A program made the position numbers and the translations under genes. From the NCBI RefSeq assembly GCF_050589705.1, contig NZ_JBNGOT010000007.1, positions 124,001 to 188,000 on the forward strand: a stretch of DNA of 64,000 nucleotides. Reading direction: 5' to 3'. This stretch comes from Sunxiuqinia rutila. GTDB taxonomy: Bacteria > Bacteroidota > Bacteroidia > Bacteroidales > Prolixibacteraceae. Below the pieces are notes generated by a model. The model made no database searches. It worked only from the letters and a program-made list of their open reading frames with translations, and had not been told where the DNA came from. How positions within the stretch are numbered: position 1 is the first letter of the stretch; each line of letters opens with the position of its first letter. Positions 1 through 7,682 of this stretch are shown here, in pieces.

Positions 1-209
1 TCAATGGTTCCCCTGTTTTTTAGCTCAGCATAAGCTTTAAAAACGGTATCACGCGACAATTCACTTTCCTTGCACAGCTGGTTTACTGACGGCAGAATAT
101 CGCCTACTTTCAGCAGGTTTTTGCTGATGGCTTCGGTTACTGCGTCAATCAGTTGTTGAAATTTCAATTGGTTCGAAGTTGGATCAATCCGGAAATGGAA
201 TTTACTCAT
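1..209 (-). CDS. GntR-family transcriptional regulator, N-terminal part (runs off window)
   Basis: Only the first 69 or so residues lie in the window, starting at an ATG whose first base is 209. They form the winged helix-turn-helix of a GntR regulator: a start of the type MSKFHFRIDPTSNQLKFQQL, then GDILPSVNQL and LSRDTVFKAYAELKNRG, which is the typical recognition-helix region. In Bacteroidota such N-termini often precede a periplasmic-binding-protein-like sensor domain, but that part is outside the window, so the ligand cannot be inferred. The gene is read leftward, divergent from the nitroreductase gene; the 213-base gap between them should hold both promoters. Confidence 0.85.
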   Translation of the reverse strand, partial: MSKFHFRIDPTSNQLKFQQLIDAVTEAISKNLLKVGDILPSVNQLCKESELSRDTVFKAYAELKNRGTI

Positions 210-422
210 GATTTTCAGTTCTTAAGGTGTTCTGTTCTGGTATGCAAACTTACAAAACAAATTCAAAAAAGGGCGGTGTTTTTTCTGTTTTTGTGCTGGT
301 GAATCTGATTCCAACACACAGCGTGAGCTGGCTGACCGCTAGAAAAGGAAGTCTTGGATTCATTTGGGTGAGGTGATTTTTTTATCTTGTGGCTTGCTTT
401 GCACAACTAAAAATCAAAGATC

Positions 423-989
423 ATGTTGAAAGAATTGATTCTGAAGAACAGAAGTTTTCGTCGTTTTAAGGAAGGTGAGCGAATCAGCCCGGAACAGTTG
501 CGGAATTGGATTGATTTGGCGCGCTGCTCTGCAAGTGCACGCAATGCGCAATCGCTCAAATATGTTTTGGTGACTGAAAAGGCTGACTGTGAAAAGCTGT
601 TTCCGTTGCTGGCTTGGGCGGGCTATCTGAAGGATTGGTCGGGCCCGGCAAAAGGAGAGCGCCCGGCGGCTTACCTGATCATGCTGAATGACCGGGAAAT
701 CAGCGATAACTATTTTTGTGACCATGGCATTGCCGCTCAGAGCATGTTGCTTGGAGCTGTTGAGGAAGGCTATGGAGGCTGCATCATCGCTGCGGTGAAT
801 CGTAAAAAGCTGAGTACGCTTTTCAATTTAAGCGACCGGTATGAAGTGGTGCAAGTGTTGGCCTTTGGAAAACCGGACGAGGAAGTTGTTTTGGAAGAAA
901 TGGATGGTGATGACTACAAATACTGGCGTGATGAGCAAGGCGTTCATCATGTGCCTAAACGTTCATTGGATGATCTGATTGTAAGCTAA
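423..989 (+). CDS. Nitroreductase family protein (flavin-dependent oxidoreductase)
   Basis: A 188-residue protein with the FMN-binding nitroreductase fold. The N-terminal RSFRRFKEGERI segment and the following ARCSASARNAQS stretch are the usual FMN phosphate and ribityl contacts, and the central GIAAQSMLLGAVEEGYGGC segment is the long conserved helix of the family. Members reduce nitro compounds, quinones or flavins with NAD(P)H; the physiological substrate cannot be told from sequence. The gene stands alone and is closed by a strong stem-loop shared with the convergent proline dehydrogenase gene. The start at 423 fits the family's usual N-terminus. Confidence 0.88.
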   Translation: MLKELILKNRSFRRFKEGERISPEQLRNWIDLARCSASARNAQSLKYVLVTEKADCEKLFPLLAWAGYLKDWSGPAKGERPAAYLIMLNDREISDNYFCDHGIAAQSMLLGAVEEGYGGCIIAAVNRKKLSTLFNLSDRYEVVQVLAFGKPDEEVVLEEMDGDDYKYWRDEQGVHHVPKRSLDDLIVS

Positions 990-1043
990 CAACTCACCAG
1001 GCGATCGCTTTTGAAACCGCCTTGTGAGTTGTTACCCGTTTTT
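988..1043. terminator. Bidirectional stem-loop between nitroreductase and proline dehydrogenase genes
   Basis: A long inverted repeat with arms AACAACTCACCAGGCG and CGCCTTGTGAGTTGTT and a short loop lies exactly between the two convergent stop codons. A TTTTT run follows on the plus side. It probably ends transcription from both directions. Confidence 0.7.
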
Positions 1044-1953
1044 AACTCCTGATAAACAAAGCCTTGATGATGTGGCTGGCTATTTGGGGATTTTCTTTCA
1101 ACCGACGGGTGGAGTAGTTAAACCATTGTTCGCCAAAAGGAACATAAACCCGCATTTTATGGCCGGCCTGCACCACGGTGTTGCGCAACTCCGGGGTTAC
1201 TCCATATAGCATCTGAAATTCATACATGGATGGAGGAACCTGATAGCGCTCAATGAGTCTAATGGCTTCTTTTACCAGGAACTTGTCGTGGGTAGCAATG
1301 CCGGCATACATCTTGTTTTTGAACATGAACTCCAGGTCTTCCAGAAAATGGGTTCGAACTTCCTGATAGTCTTTGAAGGCAATTTCTTTCGGCTCAACAT
1401 AAATTCCTTTGCACAAGCGGAAGTTCAGGGGATAACCATTGCTCGGAAACTTACTGAAATCGGTTAGATCATCGAGGGTGCGCCTCAGGTAAGCTTGAAC
1501 GACCAGCCCTACATGCCCACTGAATTCCTTTTTTAGCTTTTTGAAAAGCTGCAATTCAATGTCGACACATTGCGAGTCTTCCATGTCGATTCGGACGAAA
1601 TTGTTCTTTTCAGCGGCTTTGGCTACAATTTCGCGCAGGTGTTGGTAGCAAACTTCCTGGTCAATGAGTAAGCCAAACATGGTCGGCTTCAACGAGAAGT
1701 TGCCTTTGATGTTTTCACGGGTAAAGCGATCAATAATTTCGAGGTACTGATTTTTGTTTTCTTCGGCTTGTTCCAGGTTCGAAATAAATTCGCCCAACAA
1801 ATCGATCGTTACTTCAATATTTTGTGCATTAAGTTTGCGTGAAACCTCCAGCCCATCTTCAATTCTTGTCCCGGCGATGTATCGCTTGCTGAACTGCCAA
1901 ATCAAGGTTTTTGGCATGTACGGGAGCAAGTTTGCAATCATCTTGTTCAACAT
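1042..1953 (-). CDS. Proline dehydrogenase (monofunctional)
   Basis: A 303-residue protein matching the FAD-containing proline dehydrogenase barrel, which oxidises L-proline to pyrroline-5-carboxylate. The C-terminal RVYVPFGEQWFNYSTRRL segment carries the paired arginines that bind the proline carboxylate in this family. Earlier conserved parts include VRIDMEDS and FRLCKGIYVEP. There is no fused P5C dehydrogenase domain, so this is the short monofunctional form; no P5C dehydrogenase gene lies nearby. The gene is read leftward and has its own upstream region of about 230 bases facing the Skp-like gene. Confidence 0.92.
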   Translation of the reverse strand: MLNKMIANLLPYMPKTLIWQFSKRYIAGTRIEDGLEVSRKLNAQNIEVTIDLLGEFISNLEQAEENKNQYLEIIDRFTRENIKGNFSLKPTMFGLLIDQEVCYQHLREIVAKAAEKNNFVRIDMEDSQCVDIELQLFKKLKKEFSGHVGLVVQAYLRRTLDDLTDFSKFPSNGYPLNFRLCKGIYVEPKEIAFKDYQEVRTHFLEDLEFMFKNKMYAGIATHDKFLVKEAIRLIERYQVPPSMYEFQMLYGVTPELRNTVVQAGHKMRVYVPFGEQWFNYSTRRLKENPQIASHIIKALFIRS

Positions 1954-2270
1954 GTTCTTTTGATTAGTTTAGTTTATACGGTTTTCAACTAACCTAAAAT
2001 ACGTATTCAGGGGCCTCTGTGTCAATGATGTTTGTCAGCGAAAAGGCATGACTTTGCGCATGTTTTTCCCTTGATGCCTTTCCAAAAAAATATTGGCTGA
2101 AAGCTGCAATCCTAATTTTAAATTTTTATTTTTGGCTCAAATTATTTTGAGAGTGAAAATTAGTTGAAAAGGGCCTGATTTGTTCTTTGCCGGATACTAC
2201 GCTAACAAATACTGCTCGTTTCAATTGGTTTTGTCGTCTTTCTGAAAAAATAAAATCTAATTTGAACAAA

Positions 2271-2861
2271 ATGAAAAATTCTTCATTGATCCTGAACTTG
2301 GTTTTGGCTGCTGCAGTCATTGTGATTTATGTGTTACATTTTAGTGGAAAAAGTGCCGGAGAAGCTAGTTTGAGTAATTCTACGGATGTGGGTTCAACTT
2401 CCGGGTTGAAAATTGCCTATATCAAAGTTGATTCTCTGATTTTGAATTATGACCTGGCTGAAGAATTGCATGATGAGTTCACCAAAAATCAGGAAGCCTA
2501 TACCAAGGAATACACCGATAAGCGCTCGTCTTTTGAAAAACGTGCTGCTGCTTTCCAGGAAAAAGTACAACGGGGTGGTTTCCTGACTCAGGATCGTGCC
2601 ATTCAGGAACGTGATCGTTTGGTTGGAGAAGAACAAGAGATTTTAACCTTGGATCAGGAACTTTCTACAAAACTATCAGAAATGCAGGCTGCCAACAATA
2701 AAGAATTAATTGATAGCCTGATGAACTACCTGGAAGAGTTTAACAAAGACAAAAAATACAACTACATTTTGAACGCTGGAAACGTGTTGATTGGCGATGA
2801 TGCCCACAACATTACCAAAGAAGTTTTGGATGAAATGAACCTGCGTTACAAAAATAAGTAA
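2271..2861 (+). CDS. OmpH/Skp family periplasmic chaperone-like protein
   Basis: The likely start is the ATG at 2271, which gives about 196 residues beginning with a positively charged N-terminus and one hydrophobic helix (LILNLVLAAAVIVIYVL), either a signal anchor or an uncleaved signal. An in-frame upstream extension exists but is low-complexity and lacks family similarity. The rest has the Skp pattern: IAYIKVDSLILNYDLAEEL, then a long charged coiled coil, then a compact KKYNYILNAGN end that completes the beta body. Skp-like proteins hold unfolded outer-membrane proteins in the periplasm. Bacteroidota often have several; the client is unknown. Confidence 0.85.
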   Translation: MKNSSLILNLVLAAAVIVIYVLHFSGKSAGEASLSNSTDVGSTSGLKIAYIKVDSLILNYDLAEELHDEFTKNQEAYTKEYTDKRSSFEKRAAAFQEKVQRGGFLTQDRAIQERDRLVGEEQEILTLDQELSTKLSEMQAANNKELIDSLMNYLEEFNKDKKYNYILNAGNVLIGDDAHNITKEVLDEMNLRYKNK

Positions 2862-2891
2862 GCAACAAAATACGCTTAAGCTTAGCGACTG

Positions 2892-2918
2892 AATCCGGAC
2901 TTTGTCCGGATTTTTTTT
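2892..2918 (+). terminator. Rho-independent terminator after the Skp-like gene
   Basis: Perfect 9-bp stem (AATCCGGAC / GTCCGGATT) with a TTT loop followed by a run of T, 31 bases past the stop codon. Confidence 0.9.
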
Positions 2919-2935
2919 ATCCCTAACTTTCCTGC

Positions 2936-4117
2936 ATGACTTTTGCCAATCGCTACATTCAACGCAATATTAACTACCCCGCATGGGTTTCAGAGATGCC
3001 CGCAGCAGACCTGGGCATGATTGTGGTAATCCCCTGTTTTGATGAGCCGGATATCCTGCGAACCATTCGTTCGCTGGCTGCATGTCAGCCGCCCAGGCAA
3101 CAGGTTGAAGTGATCGTTGTGGTGAACCAGTCGGAACATAGCCCGGAGACGGTGACCCTTCAGAATCAACAAAGTATTCAGGAGCTGGAAGCCTGGCAGC
3201 AAAGCGAGAAACCGGCTTTCTTTCAGCTTCATGTTTTGGTTCCGCCCCCTTTTCGGAAAAAGCATGCCGGGGCCGGGCTGGCCCGCAAAACGGGCATGGA
3301 TGAAGCCATCCGACGCTTTGCTGCAATCCATAATGCCGATGGGTTGCTGATTTCGCTGGATGCCGACACGCTGGTTGCCCCCAATTACTTGGTAGCCCTT
3401 GAGGAGCATTTTCAAAAGGCCCCCAGGGATGTTGCAGCAACTCTGAAATTTGAACATCGGATTTCGGAATTGGCAGAAGAGCGCCACCGGCAAGGCATGC
3501 AACTGTACGAAACCTACTTGCATTATTACAAGCAGGCGATGGCCTTCACAGGCTTTCCGCATGCGATTTACACCATCGGTTCAGCCTTTGCTGTGCGCGC
3601 CGAAGCATATGTGAAGCAGGGTGGGATGAACCGTAAACGGGCGGGCGAGGATTTCTATTTCTTGCATAAACTGGCGCAGGCGGGGCACATTGGCGAAATT
3701 AACCAAACCTGCGTTTATCCTTCGGCACGCATCTCGCACCGGGTTCCTTTTGGTACCGGGCCGGTGCTTAGGAAGTGGCTTGAGGGGGACGAAAGTCTGA
3801 CGCAAACCTACAACTTTCAGGCTTTTCAGGATTTAAAGCAATTGTTCGACCTGTTGCCAGCGCTTTATGCCGGAAACAATACCCTGGCACTGTTGAACCA
3901 ACTGCCAGCGCCTTTAAAGGCTTTCCTGACAGAAGATGGGTTTCTGGCCTCGCTGGAAGAAGTCCGCGCCAATGCTGCACGTTATAGCAGTTTTCAGAAA
4001 CGCTTTTTTGCAAATTTCAATGCGTTTAAAATGCTGAAATTTCTGAACTTCACCCATCCTCACTGCTATCCTTTGCAGGATTTGGATGAAGCTTACCGGC
4101 AACTCAAGCAAACTTGA
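2936..4117 (+). CDS. Family 2 glycosyltransferase
   Basis: A 393-residue protein with a GT-A (GT2) fold. VVIPCFDEPDILRTIRSL is the nucleotide-sugar binding start. SLDADTLVAPNYL (D142-A143-D144) is the metal-binding DxD motif. GGMNRKRAGEDFYFLHKL contains the ED dyad that includes the catalytic base. No clear transmembrane segments are seen, so it is probably cytosolic or membrane-peripheral. Donor and acceptor are unknown. It is a lone gene 17 bases downstream of the previous terminator and convergent with the decarboxylase gene. Confidence 0.87.
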   Translation: MTFANRYIQRNINYPAWVSEMPAADLGMIVVIPCFDEPDILRTIRSLAACQPPRQQVEVIVVVNQSEHSPETVTLQNQQSIQELEAWQQSEKPAFFQLHVLVPPPFRKKHAGAGLARKTGMDEAIRRFAAIHNADGLLISLDADTLVAPNYLVALEEHFQKAPRDVAATLKFEHRISELAEERHRQGMQLYETYLHYYKQAMAFTGFPHAIYTIGSAFAVRAEAYVKQGGMNRKRAGEDFYFLHKLAQAGHIGEINQTCVYPSARISHRVPFGTGPVLRKWLEGDESLTQTYNFQAFQDLKQLFDLLPALYAGNNTLALLNQLPAPLKAFLTEDGFLASLEEVRANAARYSSFQKRFFANFNAFKMLKFLNFTHPHCYPLQDLDEAYRQLKQT

Positions 4118-4166
4118 ATGGCCTGATAAGCGTGTGATGTTTATTTCATTGCTATTCCTCAGGCGT

Positions 4167-5600
4167 TCAAGCCAGTTGTGCAGCTGTTTGCTGAATCAAG
4201 GCCCAGGCTCGTTCTACATGTTCTTGCCGGGTTTGCGTTTGCCCCACACTCATGCGTAGCCAGAATTGCCCATTCAGAACGGTATGTGTCAGAAAGATTT
4301 TACCACTTTTATTTAGCGTGTTCATCAGCTCCTTATTGAAAGCGTCTCCTTGCTTGTGCCGGAAACAAACCAGGTTGAATGGCGGTTGGTTCAGCAATTC
4401 GAAGTCTTCCGATTTATCAACCCAGGCAGCCAACTCTTGCGCCAGGCGGATGTGCTCGCTGATGTGGTAGCGCAGTCCTTCCAGGCCATAATGCCGAATA
4501 ACAAACCACAGTTTTAATGCCCGAAAACGACGCCCCAGCTGGATGTGCCAGTCGCGGTAATCAATCACGGCTCCTTTTTCGCTTGCTTCATTTTTAAGGT
4601 ATTCCGGCAGAATGCTTAAGGTTTTGATCAGTACTGTTTTGTCGGTAACATAAAAGCAGTCGCAATCAAAGTTGGTAAATAGCCATTTATGTGGATTGAA
4701 GGCGTAACTTTTGGCCAATTCAAGGCCATCGAATGCAGCGCGGTACTCGGGGCACACGGCGGCTGATCCGGCCATGGCGGCATCAATGTGAAGCCAAATG
4801 TCGTAACGGCGGCAGATTTCTCCAATGGCCCGAATCGGGTCAACAGCATTGGAGGAAGTGGTGCCAATGGTTGCGCAGGCAAAAAACGGGATAAAGCCTT
4901 CCTCCAGGTCCTGCTTGATCTGCTGTTCCATTTTCTCCGGATCCAAGGCAAAATTTTCATCCACCTCTACAATGCGCAGGTTGCGTTCACCAACGCCAAT
5001 CACTTTAATGCCTTTCTCCAGCGAAGAGTGCGTTTGCGACGAGGCATAGGCTACAATCTTGGGGCAACCTCCCAGCTTGTTGGTTCCGAAATTGGTTTTC
5101 ATTTCGCGGGCACAAAGCAAGGCGGTAATCAGCGCGTTGGAGGCGGTGTCCTGAATAACCCCGCCACCGTTGTTGGTGGTTTTAAAGGCCTGTGGCAGGC
5201 CCATCATGTCAACCAGCCAATCCATCACATGACTTTCCAGCTCGGTGCAGGCGGGGCTGGTGGCCCACAGCATGCCTTGAACGCCCAGTCCGGCCGAAAG
5301 CAGCTCGCCCAGAATGGATGGTCCGGAGGTGTTGGACTGGAAGTAGGCAAAGAAACTGGGGGATTGCCAGTGGGTGATTCCGGGCATAATGAATTGTTCC
5401 ACATCCTTCATCATGGCATCAAAGCTTTCGCCTTTTTCCGGTGCATTGGGGGGCAGGTTCTTGCGAACATCACCGGGGCTTACCTGCGATAAAACCGGAT
5501 AATTTTCGACTTGCTCATAGTAGTCGGCGATCCAGTCAATAAGTTTTTTGCCCTCCTCGCGAAATTGCGCCGGGCTCATATGGTAGTTTTGTGTTGTCAT
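4167..5600 (-). CDS. Pyridoxal-phosphate-dependent decarboxylase, aromatic L-amino acid decarboxylase type
   Basis: A 477-residue group II decarboxylase. H191 in QTHSSLEKG should stack on the cofactor ring, D273 in HIDAAMAGSA should pair with the pyridine nitrogen, and K305 in NPHKWLF is the Schiff-base lysine. The length and motif order match DOPA/tryptophan/tyrosine decarboxylases rather than the longer glutamate enzymes. Likely products are trace amines such as tyramine or tryptamine; the exact substrate is inference. It is the last gene of a minus-strand operon, two bases after the acylphosphatase stop. Confidence 0.9.
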   Translation of the reverse strand: MTTQNYHMSPAQFREEGKKLIDWIADYYEQVENYPVLSQVSPGDVRKNLPPNAPEKGESFDAMMKDVEQFIMPGITHWQSPSFFAYFQSNTSGPSILGELLSAGLGVQGMLWATSPACTELESHVMDWLVDMMGLPQAFKTTNNGGGVIQDTASNALITALLCAREMKTNFGTNKLGGCPKIVAYASSQTHSSLEKGIKVIGVGERNLRIVEVDENFALDPEKMEQQIKQDLEEGFIPFFACATIGTTSSNAVDPIRAIGEICRRYDIWLHIDAAMAGSAAVCPEYRAAFDGLELAKSYAFNPHKWLFTNFDCDCFYVTDKTVLIKTLSILPEYLKNEASEKGAVIDYRDWHIQLGRRFRALKLWFVIRHYGLEGLRYHISEHIRLAQELAAWVDKSEDFELLNQPPFNLVCFRHKQGDAFNKELMNTLNKSGKIFLTHTVLNGQFWLRMSVGQTQTRQEHVERAWALIQQTAAQLA

Positions 5601-5602
5601 GG

Positions 5603-5881
5603 TTAATATCGGATGCTAAAATCGCTGTAATTGGCGTTTGGTTCTAGTTTACTTTGGTTTAATTGGTCGGTTCGGCTATAGCCGTTTCCTAGTTTCAGGT
5701 AATCGATAAAACAGTTCAAATCCTTTTCCCGGCCTTCTACTTCCAGTTCCACTTTCCCGTTGGGCAGGTTTTTTACCCAGCCATTCAACTGGCATTCCTT
5801 GGCTTTTTGATGAACAAAATGCCGGAATCCAACACCTTGAACCCTTCCGGAAAGTAAGATATGACGTCTGGATTTAGCCAT
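5603..5881 (-). CDS. Acylphosphatase
   Basis: A 92-residue protein starting at the ATG whose first base is 5881. The start MAKSRRHILLSGRVQGVGFR carries the family signature GRVQGVGFR, with the substrate-binding arginine, and GWVKNLPNGKVELEVEG contains the catalytic asparagine region. Acylphosphatases hydrolyse carboxyl-phosphate bonds. An upstream in-frame ATG at 5914 would add a non-family extension. The start overlaps the end of the membrane-protein gene by 8 bases, so translational coupling is likely. Confidence 0.93.
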   Translation of the reverse strand: MAKSRRHILLSGRVQGVGFRHFVHQKAKECQLNGWVKNLPNGKVELEVEGREKDLNCFIDYLKLGNGYSRTDQLNQSKLEPNANYSDFSIRY

Positions 5882-6260
5882 GATTGACCGGTGCTTCTTC
5901 GGGAGCTTTCCCAAATTCAGTCACCACATCCGGATGTACCAGTGCCCAAATGGAATAGATGCCGACACCTGTTCCAACCGGGAAATTGAAAATAGCCAGA
6001 ACCGACAGGATTAAAACCAGGATGCGGGCCCATTCTTTTCGTTTAATTAAGCCAAGTCCGCCAATAATGCCAGGGATAGCCACCAGGATGAAAAGAACGG
6101 CAATGACATTGGCCACAATTGATAGGACGAGGTTGGCTTCCGCGTCGTCGGAGAAATCTCCAACCAAATGCAGAATGGTATAAATTAAGAGGGCGAAAAG
6201 TATTCCGAAGATGCTGTAGCCAATTTGCAGGGCTGCAACAATATTGATGTGTTTTTGCAT
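5874..6260 (-). CDS. Small four-helix membrane protein of unknown function
   Basis: A 128-residue protein with about four hydrophobic helices: near residues 8-32, 45-75 (ending GIIGGLGLIKRKEWAR), 80-95 and 98-110. The IKRKEWARILVLILSVL stretch resembles the small DUF4064/YesK-like membrane proteins, but I do not recognise a named family with confidence. No catalytic residues are visible. It is the first gene of an operon with acylphosphatase and the aromatic decarboxylase, so a role linked to that pathway or to membrane stress is possible but unproven. Confidence 0.75.
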   Translation of the reverse strand: MQKHINIVAALQIGYSIFGILFALLIYTILHLVGDFSDDAEANLVLSIVANVIAVLFILVAIPGIIGGLGLIKRKEWARILVLILSVLAIFNFPVGTGVGIYSIWALVHPDVVTEFGKAPEEAPVNHG

Positions 6261-6562
6261 GATGTGATTTTTGCTTTAAAATTAGCAAGAATGTTTGAGA
6301 TTTGCACGAGCTTGATGTGCTCTTCTGCTTTTATTTGACCTGCAAATGAGCAGTTTTCTGACCGAGTGCAATTTTTTAGGTCCAGCTCTTCCTCTCAAAG
6401 GGGCAAATCCTGCTTTTCCAGATAGGTCTAAAGCCAACCGTGGCTGGATCGGATTTGGAATCCATAAGGTCCAACTGTTAAATAGCCCATCTCCCCCTTG
6501 TTTGAGCGAAGCGGTAACAAGGGGTTCGCTTGGTGTCGTTTTTAACGACCATTAAAAAATCG

Positions 6563-7112
6563 GCTAACTTTTATTTCTCGCGCTGTAGAAATGAAAACTG
6601 ATAGCTAACTTTTACTTCTCGTGCTGTAGACGTGAAAATCGGCAGCCAGCTTTTATTTCTCGCGTTGTAGAAATGAAAATCAGCGGCCAGCTTTTATTTC
6701 TCGCGTTGTAGAGATGAAAACTGACAGCAAACTTTTACTTCTCGCGCTGTAGAAGTGAAAATCAGCAGCCAACTTTTACTTCTCGCGCCGTAGAAATGAA
6801 AATCAGCGGCCAGCTTTTATTTCTCGCGTTGTAGAGATGAAAACTGACAGCTAACTTTTACTTCTCGCGCCGTAGAAATGAAAACTGACAGCCAACTTTT
6901 GCTTCCGGTGCCGCGGAAATGGAAATCAGCAGCCAGCTTTTACTTCCGGTGCTGCGGAAATGGAAATCAGCAGCCAGCTTTTACTTCCGGTGCTGCGGAA
7001 ATGAAAATCAGCAGCCAGCTTTTGCTTCCGGTGCTGCGGAAATGAAAATCAGCAGCCAGCTTTTGCTTCCGGTGCTGCGGAAATGAAAATCAGCGGCTAA
7101 CTTTTATTTCCG
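6563..7112. repeat. Tandem array of 41-bp imperfect-palindrome repeats (13 full units plus a partial)
   Basis: Units start at 6563, 6604, 6645, 6686, 6727, 6768, 6809, 6850, 6891, 6932, 6973, 7014 and 7055, exactly 41 bases apart, and a truncated unit starts at 7096. Each begins GCYAR or GCCAGC, then CTTTTRYTTC, a spacer, GAARTG and AAAA, so each unit can fold into a hairpin. The first eight units have TTCT...AGAA arms; units nine to thirteen have TTCCG...CGGAA arms. The two arms change together, and the unit at 6727 has ACTTCT with AGAAGT where others have ATTTCT with AGAAAT. No spacers separate units, so it is not CRISPR. No frame stays open through it. Confidence 0.95.
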
Positions 7113-7204
7113 TAACACAACGAAAGAATTTAGCAACTATACGGCCTATCAGACTGTTATTGAAAATAGACCAGTAGTCATTACGATTAAACTGGATTTT
7201 TAAG

Positions 7205-7212
7205 TATTTTTG
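7205..7212 (+). promoter_or_regulatory. Promoter -7 element for the small membrane protein gene
   Basis: TATTTTTG fits the Bacteroidota consensus TAnnTTTG and lies 27 bases before the ATG at 7240. An AAGGAG sequence at 7228-7233, well placed before the ATG, is an unusually good Shine-Dalgarno site for this phylum and supports the start. Confidence 0.65.
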
Positions 7213-7239
7213 CAGCACTTATAAAGAAAGGAGAGAACC

Positions 7240-7488
7240 ATGGAATTTTTGCTAGTATTTGGCGTTGCTGTAGCCTTGGTGGCCCTTGCTTTTGTTGGGT
7301 TGGCCATCCGCATTTTAGTTCAGAAAAGGGGGAAATTCCCGAACCTGCATATTGGAGCCAACAAACACATGAAGGAGCGCGGCATTACCTGTGCCCAGAC
7401 TTTTGATAAGATGGAGCAGGCAAAAGCCAAACGTCAATTAACATTTAAACAACTTTCACTGATTGAGGATAGCCCCGGTGGATGTTGA
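7240..7488 (+). CDS. Small single-helix membrane protein with conserved-looking HIGxNK...CAQ segment
   Basis: An 82-residue protein: one N-terminal transmembrane helix (residues 2-27), a basic stop-transfer patch (VQKRGKF), then a soluble tail containing FPNLHIGANKHMKERGITCAQ and ending in GGC. A promoter, a strong ribosome-binding site and a downstream terminator all frame it, so it is very probably a real gene. From memory, similar short proteins with this tail occur in Bacteroidota, and the layout (helix plus cysteine-bearing tail, next to apbE) recalls the Na+-NQR maturation factor NqrM. However it has only two cysteines, so this is only a suggestion. Confidence 0.8.
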   Translation: MEFLLVFGVAVALVALAFVGLAIRILVQKRGKFPNLHIGANKHMKERGITCAQTFDKMEQAKAKRQLTFKQLSLIEDSPGGC

Positions 7489-7518
7489 TAATTTGCAGCT
7501 CAACCGAGCTTAGGGTGC

Positions 7519-7563
7519 AATCAGCCGTCTTTTTATCATTAAAGGACGGCTGATTGTTTTTTT
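7519..7563 (+). terminator. Rho-independent terminator after the small membrane protein gene
   Basis: Perfect 11-bp stem (AATCAGCCGTC / GACGGCTGATT) followed by GTTTTTTT, about 30 bases past the stop codon. Confidence 0.92.
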
Positions 7564-7682
7564 GTCGAGTTCTAAGTAGTCGGTTGTCAGTTATCGGTTT
7601 TCAGTTATCGGTTGTCCGATACTCACGACTTCTTTCCCCGTTCTCCTGTTTCCTTACTCCTTTCTCCCTTTTCCCTTCTTCG

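Larger units (their letters stand above)
6261..7239. other. Long intergenic region holding the 41-bp array
   Basis: Between divergent genes there are 979 bases with no convincing gene. The first 300 hold a stem-loop (CCCCTTGTT at 6494-6502 pairing with AACAAGGGG at 6516-6524) and otherwise nothing recognisable. 6563-7112 is the tandem array described separately. The last 125 carry the promoter of the small membrane protein gene. A short open frame at 6346-6555 has no family features and is not called. Confidence 0.8.

Noticed and set aside
2970..3562. Antisense open frames inside the glycosyltransferase gene
   Set aside because: Shadows of a well-supported coding region; no family similarity.
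6563..7112. CRISPR array
   Set aside because: Units are contiguous with no unique spacers, all 41 bases are repeated, and no cas genes are nearby.
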